A DNA stretch of 64,000 nt from Pseudomonadales bacterium (lineage in GTDB: Bacteria > Pseudomonadota > Gammaproteobacteria > Pseudomonadales > Halieaceae). The notes beneath the pieces were generated by a model. The model was not told the origin of the DNA, searched no databases, and worked only from the letters and a program-made list of their open reading frames with translations. The position numbers were made by a program, and so were the translations under genes. Location of the stretch: assembly GCA_024234815.1 (NCBI GenBank), contig JACKNO010000001.1:1054001-1118000 (forward strand). Direction: 5' to 3'. Numbering within the stretch: position 1 is the first letter of the stretch; each line of letters opens with the position of its first letter. Shown here piece after piece: positions 1-9,088 of this stretch.

Positions 1-116
1 CCCTGGCGCTGGTTTCGGAGATTCCTCCATCGCGAATGAACCAGGGCAACCGCTCAATCAAGAAGGGTAGACCGGTGGTGGTATGCCCATCCTGTCGCCA
101 TGCGCTGGTCAATATT
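1..116. other. window edge, undecided coding
   Basis: This stretch is too short to assign. On the minus strand a frame stays open from a possible TTG at 112 to the window edge; its translation contains LPFLIERLPWFIRDGG and looks protein-like. If real, it would be the start of a gene directly downstream of the DMT permease. A plus-strand frame is also open up to a stop near 122, so the sequence alone cannot decide. Confidence 0.25.
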
Positions 117-1028
117 TCAGCTTGAGGCCAGCCTGGACCGACGTACCTGAAGGTAGAGACCCCAGGCGTTGCCGGCGATGATCAACGCAGCGCCCAACAA
201 CAACCAGATCGTGACGCTCTCCCCGTAAAGCCACCAGGCAACTACCATGATCAGTGGCAGTCGCAGGTAATCCATCGGCATGACTACCGAGGCATCGGCA
301 TTTGACAGTGCACGGGTCAGGCTATAGTGGGCTGCCAGTGCCGTAACCGCCGCCGCCAGCAGCCACCCCCCGGTCCCCTGTGGTGGCAGGCGCAACTCTG
401 CGTTCAGAATCAGGAGCGATACCGACATCAGCCCTTGCATCAGGGTCATATAGAACAGCACGAGCAGGAACGCATGGACGTGACCACGCAGCAGCTGCGT
501 AAGCTTGCGGGTCACGATCGCGGTAATACCGAAACCGAAAGCCCCCGCCAGCATCACCAGGCTGACGGGATTGATTACCGCGGCGCCCGGTCGCAGGATC
601 AGCAGCACGCCGGCGAAACCCAGCAGCAGGGATATCCAGCGCCCCCGATTGAGCGCCTCTCCCATGAACAGGGCCGCCAGCAGCGCAGCCCATAATGGCG
701 TGGTGAACTCCAGTGCAAACACTTCCGCCAGTGGCAGGGCGGCGATCGCCATCAACCAGGCGCACTGGCCGGCGAAGTGGGGGGCGTTGCGCAGTAGATG
801 CCAGCCGAGTAGTTGCGGCTGCAGGCCCCGCCAATTGAGGACGCCAGCGCGAGCCAGGAACACGGCAACAATGATGAAGCCCAGCAAACTGCGCCAGAGC
901 AGGATTTCCACGGAGCCCATGGCAACAGTGAGTTCCCTGCTGGCAACGGCCAACAGGGAAAAGCAGCTCAGTGCCACGAGCATCCAGGCGATAGCGCGAC
1001 CTGTGGAAGTATTGTGTGCCGTGGTCAT
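117..1028 (-). CDS. EamA/DMT-family permease
   Basis: A 303-residue inner-membrane protein with about ten hydrophobic segments arranged as two EamA repeats (roughly residues 12-147 and 155-295), the usual size and layout of the 10-TMS drug/metabolite transporter superfamily. Family members export or exchange small metabolites (amino acids, nucleosides, drugs). The substrate cannot be read from the sequence. EFTTPLWAALLAALFMGE in the first repeat is typical of the family. It is the only minus-strand gene in this part of the window; the next recognised gene lies 238 bp away on the other strand, so it is probably transcribed alone or with a gene beyond the window edge. Confidence 0.88.
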   Translation of the reverse strand: MTTAHNTSTGRAIAWMLVALSCFSLLAVASRELTVAMGSVEILLWRSLLGFIIVAVFLARAGVLNWRGLQPQLLGWHLLRNAPHFAGQCAWLMAIAALPLAEVFALEFTTPLWAALLAALFMGEALNRGRWISLLLGFAGVLLILRPGAAVINPVSLVMLAGAFGFGITAIVTRKLTQLLRGHVHAFLLVLFYMTLMQGLMSVSLLILNAELRLPPQGTGGWLLAAAVTALAAHYSLTRALSNADASVVMPMDYLRLPLIMVVAWWLYGESVTIWLLLGAALIIAGNAWGLYLQVRRSRLASS

Positions 1029-1266
1029 CGAGTGGGCGGTATCCGGGAGGTAAACGGGGCGACATTATAGCGCAGTGAAGTCATTACCCGGCTGTACTTG
1101 CAGATGCGAGCCTGCCCAGCGTGGAAACCTCCCGTCAGCGAACGCTGCCGAACCAGTGTAGTTGCGAGGAGGGCTTTCACCGAATAGCTGCTCCCCATCG
1201 CCGATTGAGAAATCAGCTCCCCCTCGTTACAGTATCCGTTCCAGTCAGCCACCGGGCGAGCTATAC

Positions 1267-2118
1267 ATGAAAACCATTTTGATAACAGGCACTACCAACG
1301 GCATTGGGCGCGTAACGGCCCTCGAACTTGCCCGCCAGGGCCACACCATCGTGATGGCCAATCGCAATCGACAGAAGTCCGAACAACTTGCCAGGGAAAT
1401 TACCCGGAAAACCGGCAACAGCAACATCAGCCTGCTCGATCTCGACCTGTCCTCCCTGGGCTCGGTTCGTCAATGCGCCAGGGAATTCAAGGCGACACAC
1501 GACAAGCTGGACATTCTGCTCAATAACGCAGGCATGAATGCGCCTGCAGAAGTGATCACGGAAGACGGTTATGAATCCCAGTTTGTGGTCAACAATCTGG
1601 CGCAGCTGTTGCTTACCGTAGAGCTGCTCCCGGCGCTGGAAGCCGCGGCGCCGGCACATGTCATTTTTGTAACCTCGCTGATGCACAAATTCGGCAAGCT
1701 GGATTTCGACAGTTTCAAAGGCTGGAAGAAGTACAATGCCAACGCGTCCTACGCCCAGTCCAAGCTGGCCATGCAATTGAATGCCACGGAGCTCGCGGAA
1801 CGGCTGCGGGAGCGAAATATCGCGGTCAATACGCTACACCCGGGAGCTGTCTCGACTGGCATCCTCGACGGCTATTCGCCCCTACAGCAATTCTTTCTGC
1901 GATTGTTTTTCACCACGCCGGAGAAGGGGGCGCGCACATCCCTGCATGTGGCAGCTCTCGAGGGAAGTGATCGACCGACCGGGACGTACTTTAGCGGCGG
2001 CAAACCGGCCAAACCCGGTAAGCAGGTTGCAAATCTGGCACTGCGGGAAAAGGTCTGGAATATCAGCTGTGAGTACTGCGGCCTGTCGCCGGCTGATACC
2101 GCCAGGATTATAGCCTGA
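1267..2118 (+). CDS. Short-chain dehydrogenase/reductase
   Basis: A 283-residue classical/extended SDR oxidoreductase using NAD(P). The nucleotide-binding motif TGTTNGIG is at residues 7-14, NNAG near residue 83, and the catalytic YAQSK (Tyr-x-x-x-Lys) near 162-166. It most resembles the retinol dehydrogenase/WW-domain oxidoreductase-like subgroup, which has the ExL-rich region and an HPGAVSTGI segment after the active site. The ATG at 1267 is chosen because the Rossmann strand starts at once after it; an upstream in-frame extension adds only unconserved residues. The substrate is unknown. The molybdenum hydroxylase genes follow 142 bp downstream on the same strand, so a shared pathway is possible but not shown. 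Confidence 0.88.
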   Translation: MKTILITGTTNGIGRVTALELARQGHTIVMANRNRQKSEQLAREITRKTGNSNISLLDLDLSSLGSVRQCAREFKATHDKLDILLNNAGMNAPAEVITEDGYESQFVVNNLAQLLLTVELLPALEAAAPAHVIFVTSLMHKFGKLDFDSFKGWKKYNANASYAQSKLAMQLNATELAERLRERNIAVNTLHPGAVSTGILDGYSPLQQFFLRLFFTTPEKGARTSLHVAALEGSDRPTGTYFSGGKPAKPGKQVANLALREKVWNISCEYCGLSPADTARIIA

Positions 2119-2260
2119 GAGTGATAAAAGCGGCGGAGGGCCAGTCCCATTTGATCAGGTATGAATACTGAATAGTGGCATCGGCTTCTCCCGGATATCA
2201 TCAGTGATGCTGTCTGGCTTTACTATTGCTTCATTTCCCTAATCACGCCCAGGGGGCACT

Positions 2261-2725
2261 ATGAAGATAACGGTTAACGGCAAAGAACAGGAATTGGATA
2301 TAGCCCCCGACTTACCTTTACTGTGGGTACTGCGGGATCACCTGCAACTCACGGGAACCAAGTACGGTTGCGGTAAGGGGCTGTGCGGGGCCTGCACTGT
2401 GCACCTTGACGGCGCTCCTGTCAGATCCTGCCAAACACCGGCATCTGCGGCCGCAGGTGGCTTGGTGCTCACCATTGAGGGCCTGTCTTCCGATGCCTCG
2501 CACCCGGTGCAGGTCGCCTGGCAAGAGCACAATGTCCCGCAATGCGGTTACTGCCAATCGGGGCAGATCATGTCCGCGGTGGCCCTGCTTGAGCGCACCC
2601 CCTCTCCCAGCGACGCGGAGATAGACAGTGCCATGGCGGGCAATATTTGCCGTTGCGGTACCTACACGCGCGTTCGGCTGGCGATCCGGCAAGCCGGCGC
2701 GCAGGCAGGGGAGAGTCAGGCATGA
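2261..2725 (+). CDS. (2Fe-2S) subunit of molybdenum hydroxylase, IorA-like
   Basis: A 154-residue electron-transfer subunit of a xanthine-oxidase-family enzyme, matching the small subunit of isoquinoline 1-oxidoreductase. An N-terminal plant-type ferredoxin domain carries Cys37, Cys42, Cys45 and Cys57 (CGKGLCGACTVHLDG). The C-terminal four-helix [2Fe-2S] domain carries Cys95/Cys98 (CGYCQSGQ) and Cys130/Cys132 (NICRCGTY). It passes electrons from the Mo cofactor subunit to an acceptor. Its stop overlaps the start of the large subunit by 4 bp (ATGA), so the two are translationally coupled. It has no signal peptide and is presumably exported with its Tat-tagged partner. No FAD subunit is adjacent, in line with the IorAB layout, which lacks one. 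Confidence 0.93.
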   Translation: MKITVNGKEQELDIAPDLPLLWVLRDHLQLTGTKYGCGKGLCGACTVHLDGAPVRSCQTPASAAAGGLVLTIEGLSSDASHPVQVAWQEHNVPQCGYCQSGQIMSAVALLERTPSPSDAEIDSAMAGNICRCGTYTRVRLAIRQAGAQAGESQA

Positions 2726-4965
2726 GCATGATTCGCAAGATCTCACGGCGTCGTTTTCTGGAGCTCACCGGCCTCAGCGCTAGCGGCATGGTTTTGATGG
2801 GTTCGCTGCCCGGTTCAGCCCTGGCCGGCGTATTGGACATGCAACAGGGAGCCATGCTGAATCTGTTTGTTAGCGTTAAAGCTGATGGGCTAGTCGAAAT
2901 TATTGCCCACCGTTCCGAGATGGGCACGGGCATCAGAACCAGTTTGCCACAGGTTGTCGCGGACGAAATGGAGGCGGACTGGAGCCGGGTAAAAGTCATC
3001 CAGGGTTTAGCCAATGCCGACTATGGCAGCCAGAACACGGATGGTTCCCGCTCGGTGCGCGATTTTTACCACATTATGCGCCAGATGGGCGCAGCGGCCA
3101 GAGTGTCCCTGGAGCAGGCGGCCGCAAACAGGTGGGCTGCGAACATCGGCGATGTTGCCGCCAGCAATCACCAGATTATTCACCGGGATGGCAGACGGCT
3201 GGACTTCGGTGAGCTGGCAGCGGAGGCCGCCAGGCTACCCATGCCCGACATGGCGACGTTACGGCTGAAGAGCCCTGCGGATTTTCGCTATATAGGCAAG
3301 GATATTCCCATCGTCGACCTGCAGGACATGTGCACCGGCAACACCACCTATGGCATTGATGTGCGTATCCCCGGCATGTTGTTCGCCAGCATCGAGCGCA
3401 CGCCGGTGCTGCAGGGAAAAGTTCGCTCCTTCGACAGGGCCGCCGCCCTGAAGATGCCGGGCGTTGTCGACGTGATCAAAATCGAGGGAAAACCACTGCC
3501 TTCCGGATTCAACCCACTGGAAGGTGTCGCGGTGTTGGCCACTGATAGCTACTCCGCCATGCAGGCAAGAGCCAAGCTCAATATCAATTGGGAAAGAGGC
3601 GTTCATGCAACACACAATTCTGGCGCTTACCTCGATGAGTTGGCCGCAAGAGTAAGTGCAGGACCCGGCAAGGTTGCCAGAGAGCGCGGCGATACCGAGG
3701 CGGCGCTGGGCAAGGCCAGGAAAATTGTCGAGGCAACCTATGTCACGCCCTACCTCGCGCACGCCCCCATGGAGCCACCGGTGGCAACCGCCCACATCCA
3801 TGACGGTATCTGCGAGATCTGGGCCTGCACCCAAACGCCCCAGGCGACACAGAAGACCGTGGCCGCGACCCTGGGCATGGAGGATAAATCAGTCAAGGTC
3901 CATGTCACTTTGCTGGGCGGCGGTTTCGGTCGCAAGTCGAAACCGGATTTCAGCGTGGAAGCCGCCCTGCTGGCCAGGGATACGGGCAGGCCAGTGCAGG
4001 TCACCTGGACGCGCGAGGACGACATCCGCCATGACTACTTCCATTCCTGCTCGGCGCAGTACTACAAGGGAGGCCTGGACGACAACGATAAACTCATCGC
4101 GTGGCTGGCTCGCGAAGCGACTCCGCCGATCTCTTCTACTTTTAAAGCCGGCGCCAATATGCAGGACGACGGCAGCCTGAGCATGTCCTTCGGCAGTATC
4201 CCCTTTGCCGTCGCGAACCTGCGCGTGGAAAGCCATGAGGCGGACGCCCATGTTCGCATAGGATGGTTGCGATCCGTATTCAACATTCCCTATGTCTTTG
4301 GCATTGGCTCCTTTATGGATGAACTGGCACACGCCGCGGGTAAGGACCCCCGCGACTTCTGGCTGGAGACAATCGGGCCCGACCGCGAGCTGGATTTTGC
4401 TGACGAAGGATTCGAATTCAGTAACTACGGTCGCTCACTGGCGGACTTCCCCTATGATACCGGCCGCCTGAAGGGGGTCATTACCCAACTAACCGATACC
4501 CTCCCCTGGGGAAGAACCCTTCCTGCCGGGCAGGGTTGGGGGCTGTGTGCAGCGCGCAGCTTCTTGAGCTACGTGGCTGTTGCTACTCGGGTAGAGGTAA
4601 AAGATGGACGTCTGAGGGTGATGGAGATGCACTGCATGATGGACGCCGGTACGGTTGTTAATCCCGATCGGGTACACGCCCAGATGGAGGGGGCAATGAT
4701 CTTCGGGCTCAGTCTCGCGCTGATGGGGGAAATCGATTTCAAGGAAGGGGAGGCCGTGCAGTCAAATTTTCACGACTACCCTGTGGCCAGGCTGAACCAG
4801 GTTCCCCATGTCGTAAAAACCCATATTGTTTCCAGTGATGCCCTGGCGTCGGGTGTGGGGGAGCCGGGCGTACCCCCCGTTGCACCCAGTATCGCCAACG
4901 CGATTTTCGCGGCTACCGGGCAGCGCATTCGGGAGTTTCCCTTTAACAAGTATTTTTCCATATAG
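2722..4965 (+). CDS. Molybdopterin-binding large subunit, IorB-like, Tat-exported
   Basis: A 747-residue Mo-containing hydroxylase subunit of the aldehyde/isoquinoline oxidoreductase group. The N-terminus has a twin-arginine leader (SRRRFLELTGLSASG followed by a hydrophobic stretch ending ALA), so the complex probably works in the periplasm. Family motifs seen include GGGFGRKS, IGWLRSVFNIP near the middle, FMDELAHAAGKDP, and GVGEPGVPPVAPSIANAI near the C-terminus, which holds the conserved Glu of the Mo site. I chose the ATG at 2722 because it overlaps the IorA stop and places the Tat motif about ten residues in; an upstream start in the same frame would run through iorA. The substrate is probably an aldehyde or N-heterocycle, not resolvable here. 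Confidence 0.92.
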   Translation: MSMIRKISRRRFLELTGLSASGMVLMGSLPGSALAGVLDMQQGAMLNLFVSVKADGLVEIIAHRSEMGTGIRTSLPQVVADEMEADWSRVKVIQGLANADYGSQNTDGSRSVRDFYHIMRQMGAAARVSLEQAAANRWAANIGDVAASNHQIIHRDGRRLDFGELAAEAARLPMPDMATLRLKSPADFRYIGKDIPIVDLQDMCTGNTTYGIDVRIPGMLFASIERTPVLQGKVRSFDRAAALKMPGVVDVIKIEGKPLPSGFNPLEGVAVLATDSYSAMQARAKLNINWERGVHATHNSGAYLDELAARVSAGPGKVARERGDTEAALGKARKIVEATYVTPYLAHAPMEPPVATAHIHDGICEIWACTQTPQATQKTVAATLGMEDKSVKVHVTLLGGGFGRKSKPDFSVEAALLARDTGRPVQVTWTREDDIRHDYFHSCSAQYYKGGLDDNDKLIAWLAREATPPISSTFKAGANMQDDGSLSMSFGSIPFAVANLRVESHEADAHVRIGWLRSVFNIPYVFGIGSFMDELAHAAGKDPRDFWLETIGPDRELDFADEGFEFSNYGRSLADFPYDTGRLKGVITQLTDTLPWGRTLPAGQGWGLCAARSFLSYVAVATRVEVKDGRLRVMEMHCMMDAGTVVNPDRVHAQMEGAMIFGLSLALMGEIDFKEGEAVQSNFHDYPVARLNQVPHVVKTHIVSSDALASGVGEPGVPPVAPSIANAIFAATGQRIREFPFNKYFSI

Positions 4966-5171
4966 GCAAAACACCGTAACCGCCCCAAAGACATTGCAAA
5001 GAGTCCCGCCCGACAGCAGGCATTTCATTAGATTGAATCCGTATAAGAAGTTCGCCACATAGAGCAAAAATACGATAAGCCAGCGCATAGCGAAGGGTGC
5101 TACATTCAGCCTGCGTCCGGGTTCAGCCTGACGGTACGCTTGTCGATGGCCACGATGAAAAGGTGATCGGT

Positions 5172-5597
5172 ATGTTGCGCTTGTTGTGCGTTCTGGGATT
5201 GATTGCCCTGGTGGCGGCTTGTACCGCGAGCCAGCACAGGGCGGAGGTGCAGGACCCGGTGGGGGATAACCTCACTGTCGGCACCGTGCAGAAAGAAATC
5301 CGGATCGGGATGTCCGGTGGAGAGGTGGCCGGCATATTGGGTTCTCCCAATATTGTCTCCACCGATGAAAACCGCCGTGAAGTCTGGATCTATGACAAGG
5401 TGTCTACGGAAACCGCCTATTCGAACAGTAAGGCATTGATCCTGGGTGGGCTGGTATCCTCCAGTGGAGCGGGTGGGGGCGCATTCGGCAAAAAGGCCGG
5501 TGCGACATCAACCACGCAGAAAACCCTGACCATAATCATCAAGTTTGACGACGATGGCATGGTTCGCGACTTTGCCTACCACACCTCGAAATTCTGA
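5172..5597 (+). CDS. BamE/SmpA-like lipoprotein
   Basis: A 141-residue predicted lipoprotein: a basic start, a hydrophobic core and lipobox LVAAC, giving a mature N-terminal Cys. The mature part contains IRIGMSGGEVAGILGSPN followed by an aromatic strand (EVWIYDKV), the layout of the SmpA/OmlA (BamE-like) fold. A Gly/Ser/Ala-rich stretch then precedes a strand ending DGMVRDFAYH, also typical of that fold. It is probably anchored in the outer membrane facing the periplasm. It opens a three-lipoprotein operon: 20 bp to the next gene, which then overlaps the third. It is not BamE itself, being a longer variant with a glycine-rich insertion. The start was chosen to place the lipobox at about residue 16. 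Confidence 0.75.
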   Translation: MLRLLCVLGLIALVAACTASQHRAEVQDPVGDNLTVGTVQKEIRIGMSGGEVAGILGSPNIVSTDENRREVWIYDKVSTETAYSNSKALILGGLVSSSGAGGGAFGKKAGATSTTQKTLTIIIKFDDDGMVRDFAYHTSKF

Positions 5598-5617
5598 GCT
5601 TATCCGGTCGGGCTGAG

Positions 5618-6208
5618 ATGCGCCTGAAAGCCAAATGCAAGCGGCGCCTGAGTATGCTGCTGATACTGGCATTACTCTCCCTGCCAGGCTGCAGTTCGTC
5701 ACCGCCGAAGGACGCATTCAAACTCTCGGAGTCCTCGCTCGCTGACCGGCAACTGGAGAGCCGACGCCTGGATACGGTTGACCGGAAAGAACTGCTCGAC
5801 GCAAGCGTCGGTGTGCTCCAGGATCTTGGTTTTTCATTAGATATCACCAACTCCGAACTTGGTATTCTCACCGCCTCAAAGGAGCTTGATGCAAAAAACG
5901 CCGGGCAGATTGCCGCCGCGGCTGGCCTGTTTACCACGTCGGTATTGCTGGCGATTGTGTTGCAGGATATTTCGCAGCTGGGTTCAATCCCCGCGGTAGA
6001 TGACGACCAGAAAGTACGGGTTTGCCTGGTGATTAACCAGTCGTTGGAGAACAGGGACGCATCCGTTGTTCGCATTACCATAAGCCGGGTCATCTGGAAC
6101 ACCAGGGGGCAGATCACCCAGGCGGAGGTGCTGAAAGAACCGGAGCTTTACGAGGCCTTTTTTGACAAGCTTTCGAAGGCCACTTTCCTGCAGGCGCACA
6201 ATATATGA
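5618..6208 (+). CDS. Lipoprotein, tandem paralogue A
   Basis: A 196-residue predicted lipoprotein with lipobox LPGC near residue 25. After a short linker comes LLDASVGVLQDLGFSLD, which is repeated in diverged form in the next gene. Near residues 105-125 a hydrophobic stretch (AAAAGLFTTSVLLAIVLQD) has no match in the paralogue. The C-terminus, EPELYEAFFDKLSKATFLQ, again matches the end of the next gene. I do not recognise a named function. Its place between a BamE-like lipoprotein and a paralogue suggests a small envelope complex. The stop overlaps the next start by 4 bp. Confidence 0.75.
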   Translation: MRLKAKCKRRLSMLLILALLSLPGCSSSPPKDAFKLSESSLADRQLESRRLDTVDRKELLDASVGVLQDLGFSLDITNSELGILTASKELDAKNAGQIAAAAGLFTTSVLLAIVLQDISQLGSIPAVDDDQKVRVCLVINQSLENRDASVVRITISRVIWNTRGQITQAEVLKEPELYEAFFDKLSKATFLQAHNI

Positions 6209-6627
6209 ACCGTTTATATCGGTGTGTGATGTTGGTCCTCGTATCGGTTCTGGTGGCGGCGTGCAGCAATCAGCCCAACGAGGAAATCATGCAGGGTGCG
6301 AGCCCGGTGCAGTTGCGCAGTTTCCAGACGCGGGCGTTTGACACATCCGACAAACTTCTTATGCTGCGCAGCGTTGTCGCTACGCTGCAGGACCTGGGAT
6401 TCATAATCGACGAAGCAAATGTCGACCTGGGCAGTGTCACTGGCACCAAGGTCAGTGGCTCGCAGATCCGTATCACCGTGGTGGTCAGGCCGCGCGGTGA
6501 TGCCCAGCTACTGGTCAGGGCAAACGCGTATTTTGATCTGAAACCCATTGAAGACCCCGAACCCTACCAGGACTTTTTCACCTCCCTCGAGAAAGCAGTT
6601 TTCCTGACGGCTCACCAGGTAGACTAG
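6205..6627 (+). CDS. Lipoprotein, tandem paralogue B
   Basis: A 140-residue predicted lipoprotein with signal peptide and lipobox LVAAC at about residue 20. It is a shorter diverged copy of the preceding gene: LLMLRSVVATLQDLGFIID aligns with the repeat there, and DPEPYQDFFTSLEKAVFL aligns with that gene's end. The copy lacks the extra hydrophobic stretch. Tandem duplication followed by divergence is the simple reading. Function unknown. It closes the operon and converges on the minus-strand gene ending at 6674. Confidence 0.75.
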   Translation: MNRLYRCVMLVLVSVLVAACSNQPNEEIMQGASPVQLRSFQTRAFDTSDKLLMLRSVVATLQDLGFIIDEANVDLGSVTGTKVSGSQIRITVVVRPRGDAQLLVRANAYFDLKPIEDPEPYQDFFTSLEKAVFLTAHQVD

Positions 6628-6673
6628 ACGCCGGTCGCCGGGGCCAGCTCTCCATGCTCGCCCGAAAAGTGAT

Positions 6674-7573
6674 TCAGTTGCCAGAAAACTTCAGGCCCAT
6701 GCGCAGATCGATGTCGTGGAAAGCGGCCATTGGCCGCGCCTTACCGGCTTCGACCACGGGCTTTTTATCCAGCGTTCCGAATTGCACCAGGGCCAGAATG
6801 GCGCTGGCTCCGGCAATCGGTTGCCCCAGTCCCGCGCCAGCGATACCCAGTGCCAGCCCGCCGATGAGGAAGGCGAATCGATAGTAAACCTGCTTGTGCG
6901 CCTGAACCACGGCCTCGTTATATTTGTCGGTGAGTTGGGTCATGTACTCAACAGCCTGACCGGGTGTATAGCCCTGCTCGATGGTACGGTCCTGCCAGTC
7001 GAACAGGTCCCGGCGCCGTTCGCGAAAATCATCGTCCCTGGAAAGATCAATGGCCAGACCCAGTGCAGCTTCAGTATCGGCAATATCCGGAATCGCGAGT
7101 CTGCGGGCTACCAGGTATGCCTGTAGCGCTTTGTGACTGCTGCCTTGTTCCAGTGAAAAGTCGTGGTGAATACCAGTTTCCGAGTTATACGCGGCGATAA
7201 TCTCGGGATGGGGACGTCCGGGTGCCAGAACCGGCGCTTGCTCCTGCGCGAGAATGCGCCGCGTCAAGTGCAGTGCATCGAGTTCGTTGACATCCTCCTG
7301 GAGATTTTTGAGCTCGGAAAGTCGATCGCTGAATAGATCGCGGCGCTGCTTGTTCCACGGTTTACGAACAGCGAGGTCGTCCAGTTGTGCTATCCGCTTT
7401 TCCTGGAGGTCGGGATCCCACCCGTGGTCCCGCCAGTATTCATGTTCATCGCGATCTTCCGCCTCGGTGAAAACAGGAAAGACCAGCCGATCATACAAAA
7501 GGACATTTGCAACCAGGGTATTGGAATCGATATGGTCGCAAACAGAGAGGGAGCCCCAGCGTTCTAAACTCAT
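6674..7573 (-). CDS. Hypothetical protein with C-terminal membrane segment
   Basis: A 299-residue protein I cannot assign. It begins MSLERWGSLSVCDHIDSNTL and continues with a charged, Asp/Arg-rich region (residues about 45-215) that looks helical and soluble. Near residues 228-262 there is one long glycine/alanine-rich hydrophobic stretch (FAFLIGGLALGIAGAGLG) that could be a membrane hairpin. There is no signal peptide, so the charged part should face the cytoplasm. It stands alone, convergent with the lipoprotein operon and divergent from sstT. No catalytic motif is visible. Confidence 0.7.
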   Translation of the reverse strand: MSLERWGSLSVCDHIDSNTLVANVLLYDRLVFPVFTEAEDRDEHEYWRDHGWDPDLQEKRIAQLDDLAVRKPWNKQRRDLFSDRLSELKNLQEDVNELDALHLTRRILAQEQAPVLAPGRPHPEIIAAYNSETGIHHDFSLEQGSSHKALQAYLVARRLAIPDIADTEAALGLAIDLSRDDDFRERRRDLFDWQDRTIEQGYTPGQAVEYMTQLTDKYNEAVVQAHKQVYYRFAFLIGGLALGIAGAGLGQPIAGASAILALVQFGTLDKKPVVEAGKARPMAAFHDIDLRMGLKFSGN

Positions 7574-7740
7574 GGTTCGATGCCCGCGGACAGCTGACCA
7601 TGAAAGTATAGGAGTATGATGAGTTCACCGCAAAGTAGTTCTCTGTATCTGGCTATGGTGACTCCTGAATCGGACACTGCGGTTACAATTACGGGGGAGT
7701 TTTTCAAGGTGCCGGCGCAATAACTTTATAAGGAGCGCAA

Positions 7741-8976
7741 ATGAATATTCTTAAACTGGGTTTAGTGCCGCAGATTCTTATTGGTGTGGTCCTGGGCGCG
7801 CTGGTTGGCGTGTTGCTGCCCGGTCCGGCTGAGGGCCTCGGTATTCTGGGTATGCTGTTTGTGGGCATGCTCAAGGCGGTGGCGCCGCTGCTGGTACTGG
7901 TGCTGGTGATGGCGGCTATAGCCAACAGGCATGAAACCGGCAATGACGGCCGCAAAACCCTGGTAGTTATCGCCCTGTATCTGGTGGGTACGATATGCGC
8001 GGCCATTGTTGCTCTTTTGCTGAGCATGCTGTTTCCCCAGACAATTGCTCTAACCGATATTGCCCAGGGCAGCCCGCCGGTGGAAGTATCGTCGGTGCTG
8101 GCGGACGTGTTGTTCAAGCTGATCGACAACCCGGTCAACGCGCTGCTGGAGGGCAATTTTCTGGGCTGTCTCACCTGGGCCATTCTGCTGGGGGTGAGTT
8201 TTCGGGGAGCCTCGGCCAGTTTCAAGGAGCATCTGCAGACCATGGCAGATGGGGTGAGTAACATTGTTCGCTACGTGATCAAACTTGCCCCCATAGGCAT
8301 TTTCGGTCTGGTCTGTTCTACGGTGGCGACGGTCGGCATTGAGGCGCTCGCCAGTTACGCCAGTCTGGCCATATTGCTGGTCGGCGCGATGCTGGTTATG
8401 GCACTGCTTGTCAATCCGGCAATTGTTTTTATGGTTACCGGCAGTAATCCTTACCCGATGGTGCTGAGGTGCCTCGAGGAGTCAGGCATCACTGCCTTTT
8501 TCACCCGCAGTTCTGCCGCCAATATCCCGGTCAATCTCAATCTGGCAAAAAAGCTCGGAATCAGCGAGGAGCTGTACGCTGTCACCATTCCGATTGGCGC
8601 AACCGTCAATATGGGCGGGGCTGCGATCACTATCACGATTCTCACCCTGGCCGCGGCCAATACTCTGGGAATGGAAGTTTCTTTAGTCACGGCATTGTTG
8701 CTGTGTGTGATTGCCGCACTTTCCGCCTGCGGTGCCAGTGGGGTGCCATCGGGGAGCCTGCTGTTGGTACCCCTGGCCTGTTCCCTGTTTGGAATACCGC
8801 TGGATGTCGCGATGCAGGTCGTGGCGGTGGGTTTTATTATCAGTGTGATTCAGGATTCCACGGAAACAGCGCTGAATTCCAGCACCGATGTTGTCTACAC
8901 CTATGCGGTGGACCAGATGGGCCGCCAGCGCGAGGGGAACCCAGATTTGGGGCTCACACAGCAGGTACTAAAGTAG
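7741..8976 (+). CDS. sstT: Na+/serine-threonine symporter SstT
   Basis: A 411-residue inner-membrane transporter of the dicarboxylate/amino acid:cation symporter (DAACS) family, nearly the same length as E. coli SstT. Family signs include the serine-rich re-entrant region AFFTRSSAANIPVNL, the NMGG motif in IPIGATVNMGGAA, and the late IQDSTETALNSSTD segment, which is typical of SstT rather than of GltP or DctA. It takes up serine and threonine with sodium. A clear ribosome-binding site (AAGGAGCG) sits 5 bp before the ATG. It is transcribed alone, divergent from the unknown gene at 6674-7573. Confidence 0.93.
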   Translation: MNILKLGLVPQILIGVVLGALVGVLLPGPAEGLGILGMLFVGMLKAVAPLLVLVLVMAAIANRHETGNDGRKTLVVIALYLVGTICAAIVALLLSMLFPQTIALTDIAQGSPPVEVSSVLADVLFKLIDNPVNALLEGNFLGCLTWAILLGVSFRGASASFKEHLQTMADGVSNIVRYVIKLAPIGIFGLVCSTVATVGIEALASYASLAILLVGAMLVMALLVNPAIVFMVTGSNPYPMVLRCLEESGITAFFTRSSAANIPVNLNLAKKLGISEELYAVTIPIGATVNMGGAAITITILTLAAANTLGMEVSLVTALLLCVIAALSACGASGVPSGSLLLVPLACSLFGIPLDVAMQVVAVGFIISVIQDSTETALNSSTDVVYTYAVDQMGRQREGNPDLGLTQQVLK

Positions 8977-9088
8977 TGAACTGTTCCCAATCATGCCGCT
9001 TGCCCGGAGTGCTGCTGCGGGAAGTCTCGAACTAACACCCGGTTGCTGGCGAACAATCTGGCACATTCAAGCAGAAAGATAAGCTGGC

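Noticed and set aside
1..116. Plus-strand opening at the left edge ending in PVVVCPSCRHALVNISA
   Set aside because: It competes with a minus-strand opening over the same bases and is too short to judge.
322..1065. Long openings on both strands inside the DMT permease gene
   Set aside because: They lie in other frames of a clear 303-residue membrane protein, are Arg/Pro-rich and have no ribosome-binding sites.
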